Assembly: GCA_044449065.1 (NCBI GenBank)
Contig: JBIOHP010000018.1
Coordinates: 1 to 64,000, forward strand
Direction: 5' to 3'
Source of the DNA: JBIOHP01 sp044449065
Lineage (GTDB): Bacteria > Bacteroidota > Ignavibacteria > UBA10030 > SZUA-254
DNA: 64,000 nt
The position numbers and the translations under genes were made by a program. The notes below the pieces were generated by a model. The model worked only from the letters and a program-made list of their open reading frames with translations. It was not told where the DNA came from and did not search any database. Within the stretch, counting starts at the first letter, position 1. Every line of letters begins with the position of its first letter. This document shows, one piece after another, positions 8,155 through 16,670 of this stretch.

Positions 8155-10665
8155 ATGACTACTCATTCTATTATAAAATCGGTCTTCGTCCTGACTCTCG
8201 TTCTGCAAAGTTTTTTATTTTCACAAGTGCTTCACGTGCGCGAGAATATCCAGGAGCAGGATCAGTGGTGCTGGGCTGCTTCAACCTGCACGGTATTGCA
8301 ATATTACGATGAAGATATTCCGCAATGCCAGATAGCGGAATATACCCGTACCGTGGCAACATGGCACAGCTTCGGCGCGGTAAATTGCTGTACCAGCGCA
8401 TCCCAGGGCTGCAATTATTGGAATTACAATTGGGGTTACCCCGGCAGTATGCAGGATATCCTTGCGCATTGGGGAGTGGATAATGGCGGAGTCGGCGTTT
8501 TATCGCTTGTGTCAGTTCAAAATGAAATCAGCCATAATAGGCCTTTTATCTTTCGTTGGCAATGGTCGGATGGAAGCGGTCACTTTCTTGTGGGGCACGG
8601 TCTGGTAGGAACAACGATGTACTATATGGATCCCTGGTTCGGGGAAGGGCTGCACATCGCCGATTATAGCTGGGTTGTGAGCACCTATCCGCACACATGG
8701 ACTCATACAAATGTGCTTTCAACGGGACTTGTACCGCCGAGCGTTCCCACTCCCGTCAATCCGCCCCCTGGCGCTATAGATGAAGCAACGACGTTAAACT
8801 TGACATGGAATGCATCAATCGGCGCTTATCAATGCGGCGTGCAGGTGGCAACCGATAGTTTTTTCACTTCGCTCATTGTCAACGATTCGGTTTTCCAATC
8901 GCCGCAAACAGTGACAGGATTGGCATACGGGACGCGCTACTACTGGCGCGTTAGCGAGATCAATAATGCGGGCATGAGCGCGTACTCACCCACACAATCA
9001 TTTACAACATATGCACTCCCCGCTGCGCCGGTCCAGGCATCGCCTGCTGATGGGTCAGCCAATCAACCAAGTTCGTTAACACTTACCTGGAATGCGTTGC
9101 CCGCATCTCCCACCTACCGGGTACAGGTTGCGAGCGATCATCTTTTCACTCAAGTTGTGTTTGACGATTCAACCATCACCGATACATCGAAGAATATCGG
9201 TCCGCTTAATTTTTCTACACAATACTATTGGAGGGTATGCGCCAAGAAATACACAACAGTCAGCGCATATTCCACGCAGAGAATGTTCAGAACAATTGTG
9301 GGAACTCCGCTTCAGGAATTTCCTGCCAGTGGAGCTTTGCAACAACAACCGAATCTGCAAGTTCGATGGAGAATGCTTCCCGGAGCCACTTCATATCATA
9401 TTCAAGTGGCGGATAATGGCGTATTTGGTACAACCCTGCTCGATGATTCCACTGTGACGGATACATCAACAAGTGTAACGGGATTGGATACAAACGAGAC
9501 CGTTTACTGGCGTTTACGCGCGAAAGACGAATTCGGTTTGGGCGCGTGGTCTAGCGCGTATCATTTTACAACCCTCAACGCTCTGCCTTCAACTCCTATT
9601 CTCATTTCGCCGATTGATATCGCAACCGAATTGACGCCCCGATTATCGTGGCAATCTTGCGTGGGGACGGGTACGTACCAGCTTCAAATATCCGAAGATT
9701 CAGACTTCACGGCAATGATCATGAATGATTCAACACTCACTGATACATCCTACATTGCGCTCTCATTATCCTATGGCAAAAATTATTATTGGCATGTCCG
9801 CGCATGGAATGTTCTGGGGAGCAGCCCCTGGTCAAATCGATGGAAATTCGTGATGCAAAAACATCTCGTTTGCTCATACGCGAATAGCTGGAATCTGGTT
9901 TCGATTCCCTTCAACAACGCTAACTGCGTGAAGGATTCGCTGTTCTCCGCTTCCGTTTCAGGCGCCTACTGTTTTAGCGGCGGTGTTTATGCGATCAGAG
10001 ACACTCTGAGCAAAGGGACGGGCTACTGGCTGAAATTTCCGCCGCCACCCGTCGTTCCAGAGGAAGTATTTATCGTTCCACCGGTATCAGATGACACCAT
10101 TCCAGTTGCCGCAGGATGGAACCTTATCGGCGCATTCCAGGATACCGTTGCGTTTTCTAACCTTGGCAGCGATACCCCTAATCTTGTGACGAGCCACGCA
10201 TTCGGTTATTACGGTCATTATCAAAAAGTCGACACGCTTTACCCGGGTCAGGGTTATTGGGTGAAGGCAATGCAAGCGGGTTCAATTATTTATTCATCAG
10301 GCCATTCCGTTTCCAGAACTCATCGGATATCCATTGTTCCTGTTTCCGATATGCCTCCGGAGCCGCCTATCGTTCCTGACGCCGCGCGGGAAGAAGTGCC
10401 GAAAAATTTCCTCCTCGCGCAGGCATATCCGAATCCGTTCAACCCCGGGACGGTGATTCAGTACCAACTTCCGGCAAGTTCGCATGTGCTGTTGAAAGTT
10501 TACAACATGTTAGGGCAGGAAATAGCAACGCTTGTGGATGAACAGCAGGGTGCAGGGTATAAATCGGTGAAATTCCAGATGCCCGATTTGCCGAGCGGAA
10601 TCTATATCTACCGGCTCACCGCCGGTTCCTACACCGATGTGAAGAAAATGATTTTTATGAAATAG
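8155..10665 (+). CDS. Secreted papain-like (C70/AvrRpt2-type) cysteine protease with Fn3 domains and T9SS sorting domain
   Basis: An 836-residue protein. Signal peptide 1-23. Residues about 25-195 look like a papain-like protease: QDQWCWAAS with nucleophile Cys39 and Gln37 for the oxyanion hole, GHFLVGHGL with His143, and MDPWFG with Asp159. Clustered extra cysteines (45, 58, 78, 79, 86) could form disulfides. Residues about 200-570 hold four fibronectin-III-like repeats, each with LTWN and YYWRV or YYWHV motifs. Then comes a two-fold WNL...GYWxK module (about 575-725) and a T9SS sorting domain (YPNPFNPGTVIQYQLP, YNMLGQEI, KKMIFMK). Predicted to act outside the cell or on its surface. AGAAATTG-type spacing before the ATG offers only a weak ribosome site (GGAG at 8143). 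Substrate unknown. Confidence 0.88.
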   Translation: MTTHSIIKSVFVLTLVLQSFLFSQVLHVRENIQEQDQWCWAASTCTVLQYYDEDIPQCQIAEYTRTVATWHSFGAVNCCTSASQGCNYWNYNWGYPGSMQDILAHWGVDNGGVGVLSLVSVQNEISHNRPFIFRWQWSDGSGHFLVGHGLVGTTMYYMDPWFGEGLHIADYSWVVSTYPHTWTHTNVLSTGLVPPSVPTPVNPPPGAIDEATTLNLTWNASIGAYQCGVQVATDSFFTSLIVNDSVFQSPQTVTGLAYGTRYYWRVSEINNAGMSAYSPTQSFTTYALPAAPVQASPADGSANQPSSLTLTWNALPASPTYRVQVASDHLFTQVVFDDSTITDTSKNIGPLNFSTQYYWRVCAKKYTTVSAYSTQRMFRTIVGTPLQEFPASGALQQQPNLQVRWRMLPGATSYHIQVADNGVFGTTLLDDSTVTDTSTSVTGLDTNETVYWRLRAKDEFGLGAWSSAYHFTTLNALPSTPILISPIDIATELTPRLSWQSCVGTGTYQLQISEDSDFTAMIMNDSTLTDTSYIALSLSYGKNYYWHVRAWNVLGSSPWSNRWKFVMQKHLVCSYANSWNLVSIPFNNANCVKDSLFSASVSGAYCFSGGVYAIRDTLSKGTGYWLKFPPPPVVPEEVFIVPPVSDDTIPVAAGWNLIGAFQDTVAFSNLGSDTPNLVTSHAFGYYGHYQKVDTLYPGQGYWVKAMQAGSIIYSSGHSVSRTHRISIVPVSDMPPEPPIVPDAAREEVPKNFLLAQAYPNPFNPGTVIQYQLPASSHVLLKVYNMLGQEIATLVDEQQGAGYKSVKFQMPDLPSGIYIYRLTAGSYTDVKKMIFMK

Positions 10666-10690
10666 AAATTTCCACCGAATCGATTTGAAG

Positions 10691-10720
10691 CCCCGTCAGT
10701 TATTATTGACGGGGTTTTTT
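10691..10720 (+). terminator. Rho-independent terminator of the protease operon
   Basis: Stem CCCCGTCA (10691-10698) with TGACGGGG (10707-10714), eight-base loop, then six T residues. It lies 26 bases after the protease stop codon. Confidence 0.93.
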
Positions 10721-10849
10721 ATGCATGGCAGCGAATCATCGCTGTGAAATTTCCCTCCTCAAACGAGAAGCGGGTGTTAAGCCTGTCCCGACCTGTTGTT
10801 TGTGCGGGTGGGTGGTCCAAAAAGTCCCGTCCGGTAAACGGTTGATTAC

Positions 10850-10878
10850 TTGACAAAGTTGAGGATAATTCCTACTAT
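10850..10878 (+). promoter_or_regulatory. Sigma70-like promoter of the cupin gene
   Basis: TTGACA (10850-10855), 17-base spacer, TACTAT (10873-10878), followed by GTGA. The box set and flanking bases closely match the promoter at 11846-11874. The predicted leader is about 53 bases. Confidence 0.75.
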
Positions 10879-10937
10879 GTGAACGACGTAAGGTCATAGA
10901 AAAATAAAATTATCTTTGTTCTAAGTTGGAGAGTGTT

Positions 10938-11270
10938 ATGAAAATTATAAATGCGCCGTTTACCATAACTGACTGGACGAAAATAGCGCCAATCGAACAT
11001 AAAGGTGAAACCGGAACGTCGTTCTGGCGGGTTGTGGAATCGGGAAATGTCAGAGTCCGCCTGGTGGAGTTTTCTCCCGGCTTTACATCCGACCATTATT
11101 GCAGCCGCGGACACATTGTCTTTGTTCTTGAAGGCGATCATATCGTTAAACTAAAAGACGGTACCGTTCACACCTTGACGGCGGGAATGTCGTTTCAAAC
11201 TGCCGATGATGAAAGTAATCCTCATCTCGCAATGTCGCATAAGGGAGGGAAGGTGTTTATTGTGGATTAG
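10938..11270 (+). CDS. DHCW-motif-type small cupin
   Basis: A 110-residue single-domain beta-barrel. The ATG at 10938 is chosen over a TTG at 10926 because GGAGA sits seven bases upstream. The core reads VRLVEFSPGFTSDHYCSRGHIVFVLEGD, which resembles the DHCW-motif cupin-fold proteins (DHxCxxGHI, then a LEGE-like strand). The second half (LTAGMSFQTADDESNPH) closes the barrel. His and Asp residues could hold a metal, but no reaction can be assigned. It has its own promoter and sits between two copies of similar intergenic sequence. Confidence 0.85.
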   Translation: MKIINAPFTITDWTKIAPIEHKGETGTSFWRVVESGNVRVRLVEFSPGFTSDHYCSRGHIVFVLEGDHIVKLKDGTVHTLTAGMSFQTADDESNPHLAMSHKGGKVFIVD

Positions 11271-11281
11271 GTTTTTTGTGG

Positions 11282-11327
11282 ATCGAATTTTTAAAACTCC
11301 TATCAGTTATTATTGGCGGGTTTTTTA
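11282..11327 (+). repeat. Degenerate copy of the 10681-10721 terminator segment
   Basis: The segment reads CGAATTTTTAAAACTCCTAT then CAGTTATTATTGGCGGGTTT, with a T-run. It matches the sequence around the terminator at 10691-10720, including the shared CAGTTATTATTG loop. The stem is weakened here (CTCCTATCA against TGGCGGG), so it may terminate the cupin gene poorly. Confidence 0.5.
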
Positions 11328-11359
11328 TGGACGTAACATTTAACAAACGCTGTGAAATT

Positions 11360-11381
11360 CCCCTCCTCAAATGAGGAGGGG
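11360..11381. repeat. CCCCTCCT-type short palindrome
   Basis: Arms CCCCTCCTCA (11360-11369) and TGAGGAGGGG (11372-11381) are perfect inverted repeats with a two-base loop. Similar elements occur at 24865-24886 and, degenerate, near 10750, 14507 and 37478. Confidence 0.75.
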
Positions 11382-11540
11382 ATTAAGGGGTGGTCTAATA
11401 TGTGCCAGAGTGTAACCTCCAACCCGCCGGTCAGACCGGACCGGTCCCCTAACCGGACAAAATATCCTTTCGTTATATAGAATATGAAGATGTCAATTTG
11501 AGAGTTTGATTCTATATGGATGACACGTTCCCATCTCGTT

Positions 11541-11750
11541 TATTCTCTTTTTCTTTCTTTTGCCTTGAGGCAAATAGAAAGAAACAAAGAAAAACTCAAG
11601 GCTCCAGAAGCAATGCCTGAATAATTGCGTCTTTTTTGCGAACAAACAAACTCTCCCGTCCCGTCAAGTTTCTTGTTGACGGGACGGGATCAGACAATAT
11701 TTGTTCTCTATGATATGCGACGCAATTATTCCGGGCGGAATTGCTTCTGA
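11541..11750. repeat. Large nested palindrome, repeat family 4 copy 1
   Basis: Left arm 11604-11631 (CCAGAAGCAAT...AATAATTGCGTC) pairs with right arm 11719-11749 (GACGCAATTATT...ATTGCTTCTG). At the centre is a perfect 13-bp hairpin CCCGTCCCGTCAA (11655-11667) with TTGACGGGACGGG (11676-11688). The left flank 11541-11603 (CTTTCTTTTGCC..., CTCAAGGCTCC) recurs in reverse complement at 14601-14712. No protein is encoded in the 11271-11948 gap, which also holds the palindrome at 11360 and the promoter at 11846. Confidence 0.7.
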
Positions 11751-11845
11751 TGCCCAAGAAAACATAGCAAGTAAAATTATTGTTAATGCAACTTCATGTT
11801 GTCTTGTAAGTAATTAAATGATCGATTCGGCTGAAAATTGATTAT

Positions 11846-11874
11846 TTGACAATTTCCTGAATAATTACTACTAT
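11846..11874 (+). promoter_or_regulatory. Sigma70-like promoter of the lipoprotein pair
   Basis: TTGACA (11846-11851), 17-base spacer, TACTAT (11869-11874), followed by GTGAGG. Nearly the same core and flanks as the cupin promoter at 10850. The leader to the ATG at 11949 is about 68 bases. Confidence 0.78.
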
Positions 11875-11948
11875 GTGAGGTCGGCGAACGCTTTCGTATG
11901 TCAGATCATCTTTTAAAAAGAAATCGCTGCTTTTTGAGGATACGTACA

Positions 11949-12704
11949 ATGCCATACATGCTTATCAGAAAATTATTGCTTGTCGGAATTGCCGCTGTCG
12001 CTTTAAATGGCTGCGCTATGCACGGCACTCTCTTCGAAAAATCTGCCATCCATCAAAAGCCGTACCTGAAATGGACTGAGGATGAATGCCGTATCGTTAT
12101 GGAAGGTTACGTTTCGTCGAATATTCTAGACCGCGCGGCTCCCCTGAGTGTTGTTGCGATTCCCTGCACGCCTAATTTTTTGCTTGCCTATAATTGTTTG
12201 AAATGGAAGAAGCATCTCTGCTCCACCGATGAATTTTATGAAAACACCGACCGCCAGGCGCGGCAGTGTTTTGGGGGTTCGTTTGAAAGCCGAACGGGGA
12301 AATTCCTCAGCGGGAAAGGGAGCTACATACTCGATGTTTCTCAATTTGATTCAATCCTGATCGTAATCGACATTGAGAACGCAAACGATTTAAAGACATT
12401 AGCGAGCATGTGCTTCCAGAATTATATGGAAGGGTCGATTGGATCATCATCATTTTTAGATCTGTTTCCCGACATTTCCGATATGAAGGACAAAATAACA
12501 TTCCGCGCGGATAAGGAGATTCTTGCCAGACCCGAATGGGTGCGTTGCGGCGATGCGACTTTTCTGATGCAGGAGGAACAATACGACGCCATGTTTTACA
12601 TCGACGTCAAATTTAAGCAATACATCCGCGAGCACGGTGAGGCAGATTTATATTTTACGGTGGCGGAGCATCCCGTGTCGGTATCGGTTAAGTTTTCAAT
12701 CTAA
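11949..12704 (+). CDS. Predicted lipoprotein of unknown function
   Basis: A 251-residue protein. The ATG at 11949 has GAGGA eight bases upstream and starts a lipoprotein signal (LLLVGIAAVALNGC), so Cys22 is the predicted lipid attachment site. An ATG at 11898 in the same frame is less suitable because it buries the signal. The mature part is rich in charged and aromatic residues, has several cysteines and ends in a beta-rich stretch; no family is recognised. The next lipoprotein gene begins one base after its stop, so they are translated together and may form a complex. Confidence 0.75.
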   Translation: MPYMLIRKLLLVGIAAVALNGCAMHGTLFEKSAIHQKPYLKWTEDECRIVMEGYVSSNILDRAAPLSVVAIPCTPNFLLAYNCLKWKKHLCSTDEFYENTDRQARQCFGGSFESRTGKFLSGKGSYILDVSQFDSILIVIDIENANDLKTLASMCFQNYMEGSIGSSSFLDLFPDISDMKDKITFRADKEILARPEWVRCGDATFLMQEEQYDAMFYIDVKFKQYIREHGEADLYFTVAEHPVSVSVKFSI

Positions 12705-12705
12705 A

Positions 12706-13638
12706 ATGAAATCACAAAAACTTTTCCTCGCTCTCTTAGGGGCAATTGCTGTCGTTCTACAATCGTGCGCCATCACCACGCCGCCGGTCCATCCTGCAAA
12801 GCCCGATCTTCATCAGTATTACTTCACGGTGAAAGACGTCAACGATATTCCCATTGATGGCGTGAGCATCACCTCAACCCTGTACGATCACACCGAACGG
12901 AAGATCGACACGACCATGACGACCGACGCGGAAGGAAAAGCCGAGTTCGGCGTACTCGCATCGGCGGATACAAGCGACGCATACCAGAATGCGTTTGAGA
13001 CAAAATGCGAATACAGCGTATTCAAAATCGGCTACCTGCCGGAGTACGGCGCAGCAAAGATTACCTACCTCCTCACCGATTTAAGCGCCCGCGGACACAA
13101 ACGGCGGGATGAATCTACAACAGAAATAACCTTATATCGTGTGAACGATCTGATCTCTAGGGAAGCCGACGCCATTGCCGATACAACTGAAAAGAACGCT
13201 ATCCTGCGTTTTGCGGAAAAACTTCACCGGACGTTTAATTCGCGCGGTATGAGCGTCCCACGGCATTCGGTGGGTATTATTGAGCAGGATGGTAAGCGCT
13301 ATCTTTCCTCAACGCTGAACACACCGAACGTGATGAACACCGATAAATTGGACAGCGCGGGCATCGCGAAAACGTTTTTCGAGCTTTCGGGACGCGAAGC
13401 CCTTGAGCTCCTGAGAGAAGATGCTGATCGCATGAATAATATCGACGGTTTTAGCATCACACTCACCGGAACAATGAAACATTTCAACGACCCCGGCAAT
13501 GATCCTGTCCCCGTCGAGTGCCGCTTTTTGATTAGCAGAGATATCTTTCAATCCGTTGAGCCGATGGCAGAGTTTGGGAAATATTTTGCAAAGGTGAGAG
13601 TGTTTTTGGATGGGAGGGAAGTGGGGATTGAGAGGTGA
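12706..13638 (+). CDS. Predicted lipoprotein with carboxypeptidase-regulatory-like domain
   Basis: A 310-residue protein. The ATG at 12706 begins a lipoprotein signal (LFLALLGAIAVVLQSC) with Cys20 as the predicted attachment site. A frame extending upstream to 12637 overlaps the previous gene and is rejected. After a proline-rich spacer comes a beta-sandwich-like segment (YYFTVKDVNDIPIDGVSITS, TMTTDAEGKAEFG) of the type seen in carboxypeptidase-regulatory or surface-anchored Ig-like domains. The rest is unassigned. It is coupled to the upstream lipoprotein gene (TAA-A-ATG) and followed by a terminator. Confidence 0.72.
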   Translation: MKSQKLFLALLGAIAVVLQSCAITTPPVHPAKPDLHQYYFTVKDVNDIPIDGVSITSTLYDHTERKIDTTMTTDAEGKAEFGVLASADTSDAYQNAFETKCEYSVFKIGYLPEYGAAKITYLLTDLSARGHKRRDESTTEITLYRVNDLISREADAIADTTEKNAILRFAEKLHRTFNSRGMSVPRHSVGIIEQDGKRYLSSTLNTPNVMNTDKLDSAGIAKTFFELSGREALELLREDADRMNNIDGFSITLTGTMKHFNDPGNDPVPVECRFLISRDIFQSVEPMAEFGKYFAKVRVFLDGREVGIER

Positions 13639-13650
13639 GGGAGAAAATAA

Positions 13651-13685
13651 AAAAATCCGACCCCTTCTTCGAGGATCGGATTTTT
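13651..13685. terminator. Bidirectional hairpin terminator
   Basis: AAAAATCCGA...TCGGATTTTT with additional CCCC/GAGG pairing. A-run and T-run flank the stem, so it can serve the plus-strand lipoprotein operon and, facing the other way, the minus-strand gene ending at 13807. Confidence 0.8.
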
Positions 13686-13806
13686 CACCGACTATTACTG
13701 CGAGGTGACGTAGTCAAGTGAGGATCACCCCTTCCGTCCCTTCGCTACAGTCTATCCACAGACCAATAAAGGAGCGCGAAGGCAGCAGGCGGGATGATGT
13801 GTAGAA

Positions 13807-14190
13807 TTACGATTTGGTCTTCTCCATCTCTGCGTGCATCTTTTTAATCTGGCTTGGTGTGAACATGCCCACTTTGACAATCTTTGCTTTATCTTTTACG
13901 TCGTCGGGGAGCATTGCTTTCACGGCGTCCTCGTCTTTTGCGTCGATGATCGTATAGCCGGTGTGATCGCCGCTCATGCAGCCGAACCATGTTTTGCCGA
14001 GGAACGCTTTGTTATCCGACGACATTTTGTCGAGCGTGTTCATGCACTCCGCTTCCGTGTGTGTCGTGATGACGATATATTTCGACGTGCCGCTCTTCAT
14101 CGATTTCTCTCCCTTTTTATCGGAAGCAATCGTGATGCTCGCAAGAGCAAATGTGAAGAGTAGTACCAAACTCATATAAGACCATTTCAT
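13807..14190 (-). CDS. Small secreted/periplasmic protein, ferredoxin-like-fold type
   Basis: A 127-residue protein with a signal peptide (MSLVLLFTFALASITIASD) and a strong AAAGGAGAAG ribosome site before the ATG at 14190. The mature domain (KYIVITTHTEAECMNTLDKM, LGKTWFGCMSGDHTGYTIID, DDVKDKAKIVKVGMFTPSQI) has a beta-alpha-beta layout like DUF4242-type dimeric alpha-beta domains. That assignment is a tentative resemblance. Two cysteines and a nearby His could bind a ligand or metal. It stands alone, with the bidirectional hairpin at 13651 downstream. Confidence 0.75.
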   Translation of the reverse strand: MKWSYMSLVLLFTFALASITIASDKKGEKSMKSGTSKYIVITTHTEAECMNTLDKMSSDNKAFLGKTWFGCMSGDHTGYTIIDAKDEDAVKAMLPDDVKDKAKIVKVGMFTPSQIKKMHAEMEKTKS

Positions 14191-14506
14191 AATACTTCTC
14201 CTTTTATTAGTTGATGATAAATTATTGATTGAATAATTTACACTTTGTTTTTGCGTTGTGGATTTTCTGACGGTGTATCGGGTATCTATTGGAAACCTGC
14301 CCGATAGTGATAACGGAATTATAACATTTCATCTCTTAAGCAAGTTCCAAATAGGATAATATTATCTTATATAACGGATTAATGGGATGTGGATACGGGG
14401 GATTTGAGGTTATCAGTTGTTGATTGAATTATTTAAGCCGATTACCTAAGAACATAAAACATCCGGCTACTCCATCATAGCGGTGAAATGAAAGCGGACC
14501 ACCCCC

Positions 14507-14712
14507 AATCCCCCTGCTATGTACAAAAGCAAATTGAGGGGGATCATATCGAAAAGATTGAGTTGCTCGAAAATCGTAATCAATTTTTGGGCGGCTTTGA
14601 TTCTGGAGCCTTGTCCGTCTCGGCGGATTCTTTGCTTCTTTCATTTTCTTCCAACCCGCCCGAACCGCGTAGACGGGCGGGGAGAAAAGAAAGTAGGATA
14701 TGCACAGAGATA
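14507..14712. repeat. Intergenic repeats: CCCCCT palindrome and family 4 copy 2
   Basis: ATCCCCCT near 14511 is inverted as AGGGGGAT near 14537. From 14601 the sequence (TTCTGGAGCCTTG, TTCTTTGCTTCTTTC, then GAAAAGAAAGTA) is the reverse complement of the 11541-11605 repeat flank. Between these, CCCGCC and GGCGGG around 14657-14685 form a hairpin. The whole 14191-14801 gap otherwise shows no gene; open frames through it are repeat-derived. Confidence 0.6.
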
Positions 14713-14801
14713 AATATATACTTGATCAGAAGTAATCATCCCGGGTTTGGTAGATTTCGGGTGGAGAGAATTATCACCCTACATTTGTCGTATCCGAATG
14801 A

Positions 14802-16649
14802 TTAGACGCACAGCTTCACTTCCCTCAGCGCCCGAACTGCATTACAAAGATAAATTGCATCCGCCTGTTTAAGGTCTTCTAACCATAACGATTTGATCTG
14901 AATGTCCGGCTTGGTATCCAATAGGTATTGCCGGTAAACGCCGTTCAGCACGCCGCACTCTACCGGCGGCGTGTACCATCGATTATTCTTTCCGATAAAA
15001 ATATTATATCGCGTACCTTCCGTGATTTCACCGTTCTCATTCATGAAGATCAGATCGGTTAAACTGTTTGCTTCCGCTTTCCGGTAACACTCGTCATATA
15101 ATTTTCGGTTGGTAGTTTTGTGATAGAGAAAGCGATCGTGGGAATTAGTCCGGATTTCGGAAACGGTGATCATCCCCGGTTCTGCATTATTTATGGGAAG
15201 AATCTTTTCATATGCGATGGATAGAATTCCTGAAGCATTGAGTGTTAATCTCACTTTGTAAGTTTCAGGCGCAATAAAATTTGTTGATGCATCTAACAAT
15301 TTCTGCCGGATAAGTTCTTCATCATTCGGAAATCCGAAGTACACGCATGAATCGCTTAATCGTTTCAGATGCCGCTCGAGATGCGGATAACTGCTGTCCC
15401 AGAGGAGCGTTTCTAATAAATCGAATTCAGGAGTTGATGATGTGAGAAACTCCGCTTTGAGTTTGCACTCGGCGTATTCATCTTCCGCTTTTGAATCGTA
15501 CACGATGCCGCCGCCCACTCCCATAATTCCCGCATTCCCATTGATTTCAAGCGTGCGTATTGCAACGTTGAACGCCGCATCGCCGTTTGGGGAGAAATAT
15601 CCGATGGCGCCAGTATATACTCCGCGCGGTTCACGTTCAAGCTCGTGGATAATTTGCATCGAACGGATTTTAGGCGCACCGGTAACCGATCCGCTCGGAA
15701 AAATACTCCCCAGCAATTCCGGCAAGGATGCATCCGAGCGGAGTTCACCTTCAACCTGAGATGTCATTTGAAATAACGTGTCGTATTTTTCTACCTTGAA
15801 AAGATCGTGAACATTCACACTGCCAATTTTGGATATTCTTCCGATATCGTTTCTTAGCAAATCGACGATCATCAGATTCTCTGCCCGGTTCTTGGGATCA
15901 TTAGCAAGCCACTGTTCCATTATCCGATCCTCTTCGAGCGTTTTCCCTCGTCTTGCAGTTCCTTTCATCGGTTTTGTGGTGATGAGGTTATCCTGAATCG
16001 TAAAAAACAGTTCCGGCGAAAGTGATACAACCGAGTTGTTCCCCGATTTTAGATACGCAGCATACGAGACGCGTTGCTTTTTTTTCAACTCATTAAAGAG
16101 GGAAAGGGGAGAGCCATGAAAATTGAACGAATACCGCGTAGTAAAATTTATCTGGTAGGTATCGCCGGCACGGATAAATTCTTTAATCCGGTCGATGGCA
16201 CGAAAATATTCATCCGCTTCGATTTGAAGGTTGATGTTATCGAGTTTATAACACTCACGTTTGGTGGAATCACGATAGTTCTCATTAATTAATTCTCCGG
16301 GTGCGTTTTGCCACAAACCGCTGCGATGATCGAAGACGATTGGAGTTTGATAGATTCCGATCCATGCTATCGGGCGCGCTGAGGTTGGGATGACTGCGAT
16401 ATTTTCGAAATGGTAACCGCACTCATACCCGAAGTATCCAGCGGCAAAGTAATTGTTTTTCCGATAATCCTCAATCGATTTAATCAACCCCGGAAATTCT
16501 TCCGGCGAGAAAATTTGAAGAACCTCAACCGGTTCGGTGAATATGAAGCTGCGATAATTATCGTCATCGTATTTCAGTGTTTCGAGGAGGACGAGATTAT
16601 CGTGTTTCAGTAGAAACTCGGAACAATGCGCGGGTAAATCGTTATACAA
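14802..16649 (-). CDS. pabB-pabC: Aminodeoxychorismate synthase component I fused to aminodeoxychorismate lyase
   Basis: A 615-residue two-domain enzyme of folate (p-aminobenzoate) synthesis. Residues about 15-385 are a chorismate-binding domain: GDTYQINFT, PMKGTARR with Lys229 (the lysine that separates PabB from anthranilate synthase), RAENLMIVDLLRNDIGR, GSVTGAPK and GGGIVYDS. Residues about 395-615 are a class IV aminotransferase-like lyase (ERHLKRL, HKTTNRKLYDE with the likely PLP lysine, NENGEITEGTRYNIF). The fusion would turn chorismate plus ammonia into PABA when joined by a PabA glutaminase, which is not in this window. The start is a TTG at 16649 with no clear ribosome site, 21 bases after and in frame with the stop of the upstream gene. 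Confidence 0.92.
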   Translation of the reverse strand: MYNDLPAHCSEFLLKHDNLVLLETLKYDDDNYRSFIFTEPVEVLQIFSPEEFPGLIKSIEDYRKNNYFAAGYFGYECGYHFENIAVIPTSARPIAWIGIYQTPIVFDHRSGLWQNAPGELINENYRDSTKRECYKLDNINLQIEADEYFRAIDRIKEFIRAGDTYQINFTTRYSFNFHGSPLSLFNELKKKQRVSYAAYLKSGNNSVVSLSPELFFTIQDNLITTKPMKGTARRGKTLEEDRIMEQWLANDPKNRAENLMIVDLLRNDIGRISKIGSVNVHDLFKVEKYDTLFQMTSQVEGELRSDASLPELLGSIFPSGSVTGAPKIRSMQIIHELEREPRGVYTGAIGYFSPNGDAAFNVAIRTLEINGNAGIMGVGGGIVYDSKAEDEYAECKLKAEFLTSSTPEFDLLETLLWDSSYPHLERHLKRLSDSCVYFGFPNDEELIRQKLLDASTNFIAPETYKVRLTLNASGILSIAYEKILPINNAEPGMITVSEIRTNSHDRFLYHKTTNRKLYDECYRKAEANSLTDLIFMNENGEITEGTRYNIFIGKNNRWYTPPVECGVLNGVYRQYLLDTKPDIQIKSLWLEDLKQADAIYLCNAVRALREVKLCV

Positions 16650-16670
16650 TGGGAGGGTGATCTGTGTTGA

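Noticed and set aside
14488..14805. Plus-strand open frame of about 105 codons
   Set aside because: It consists of family 4 repeat sequence and a C-rich palindrome, overlapping the end of pabB-pabC.
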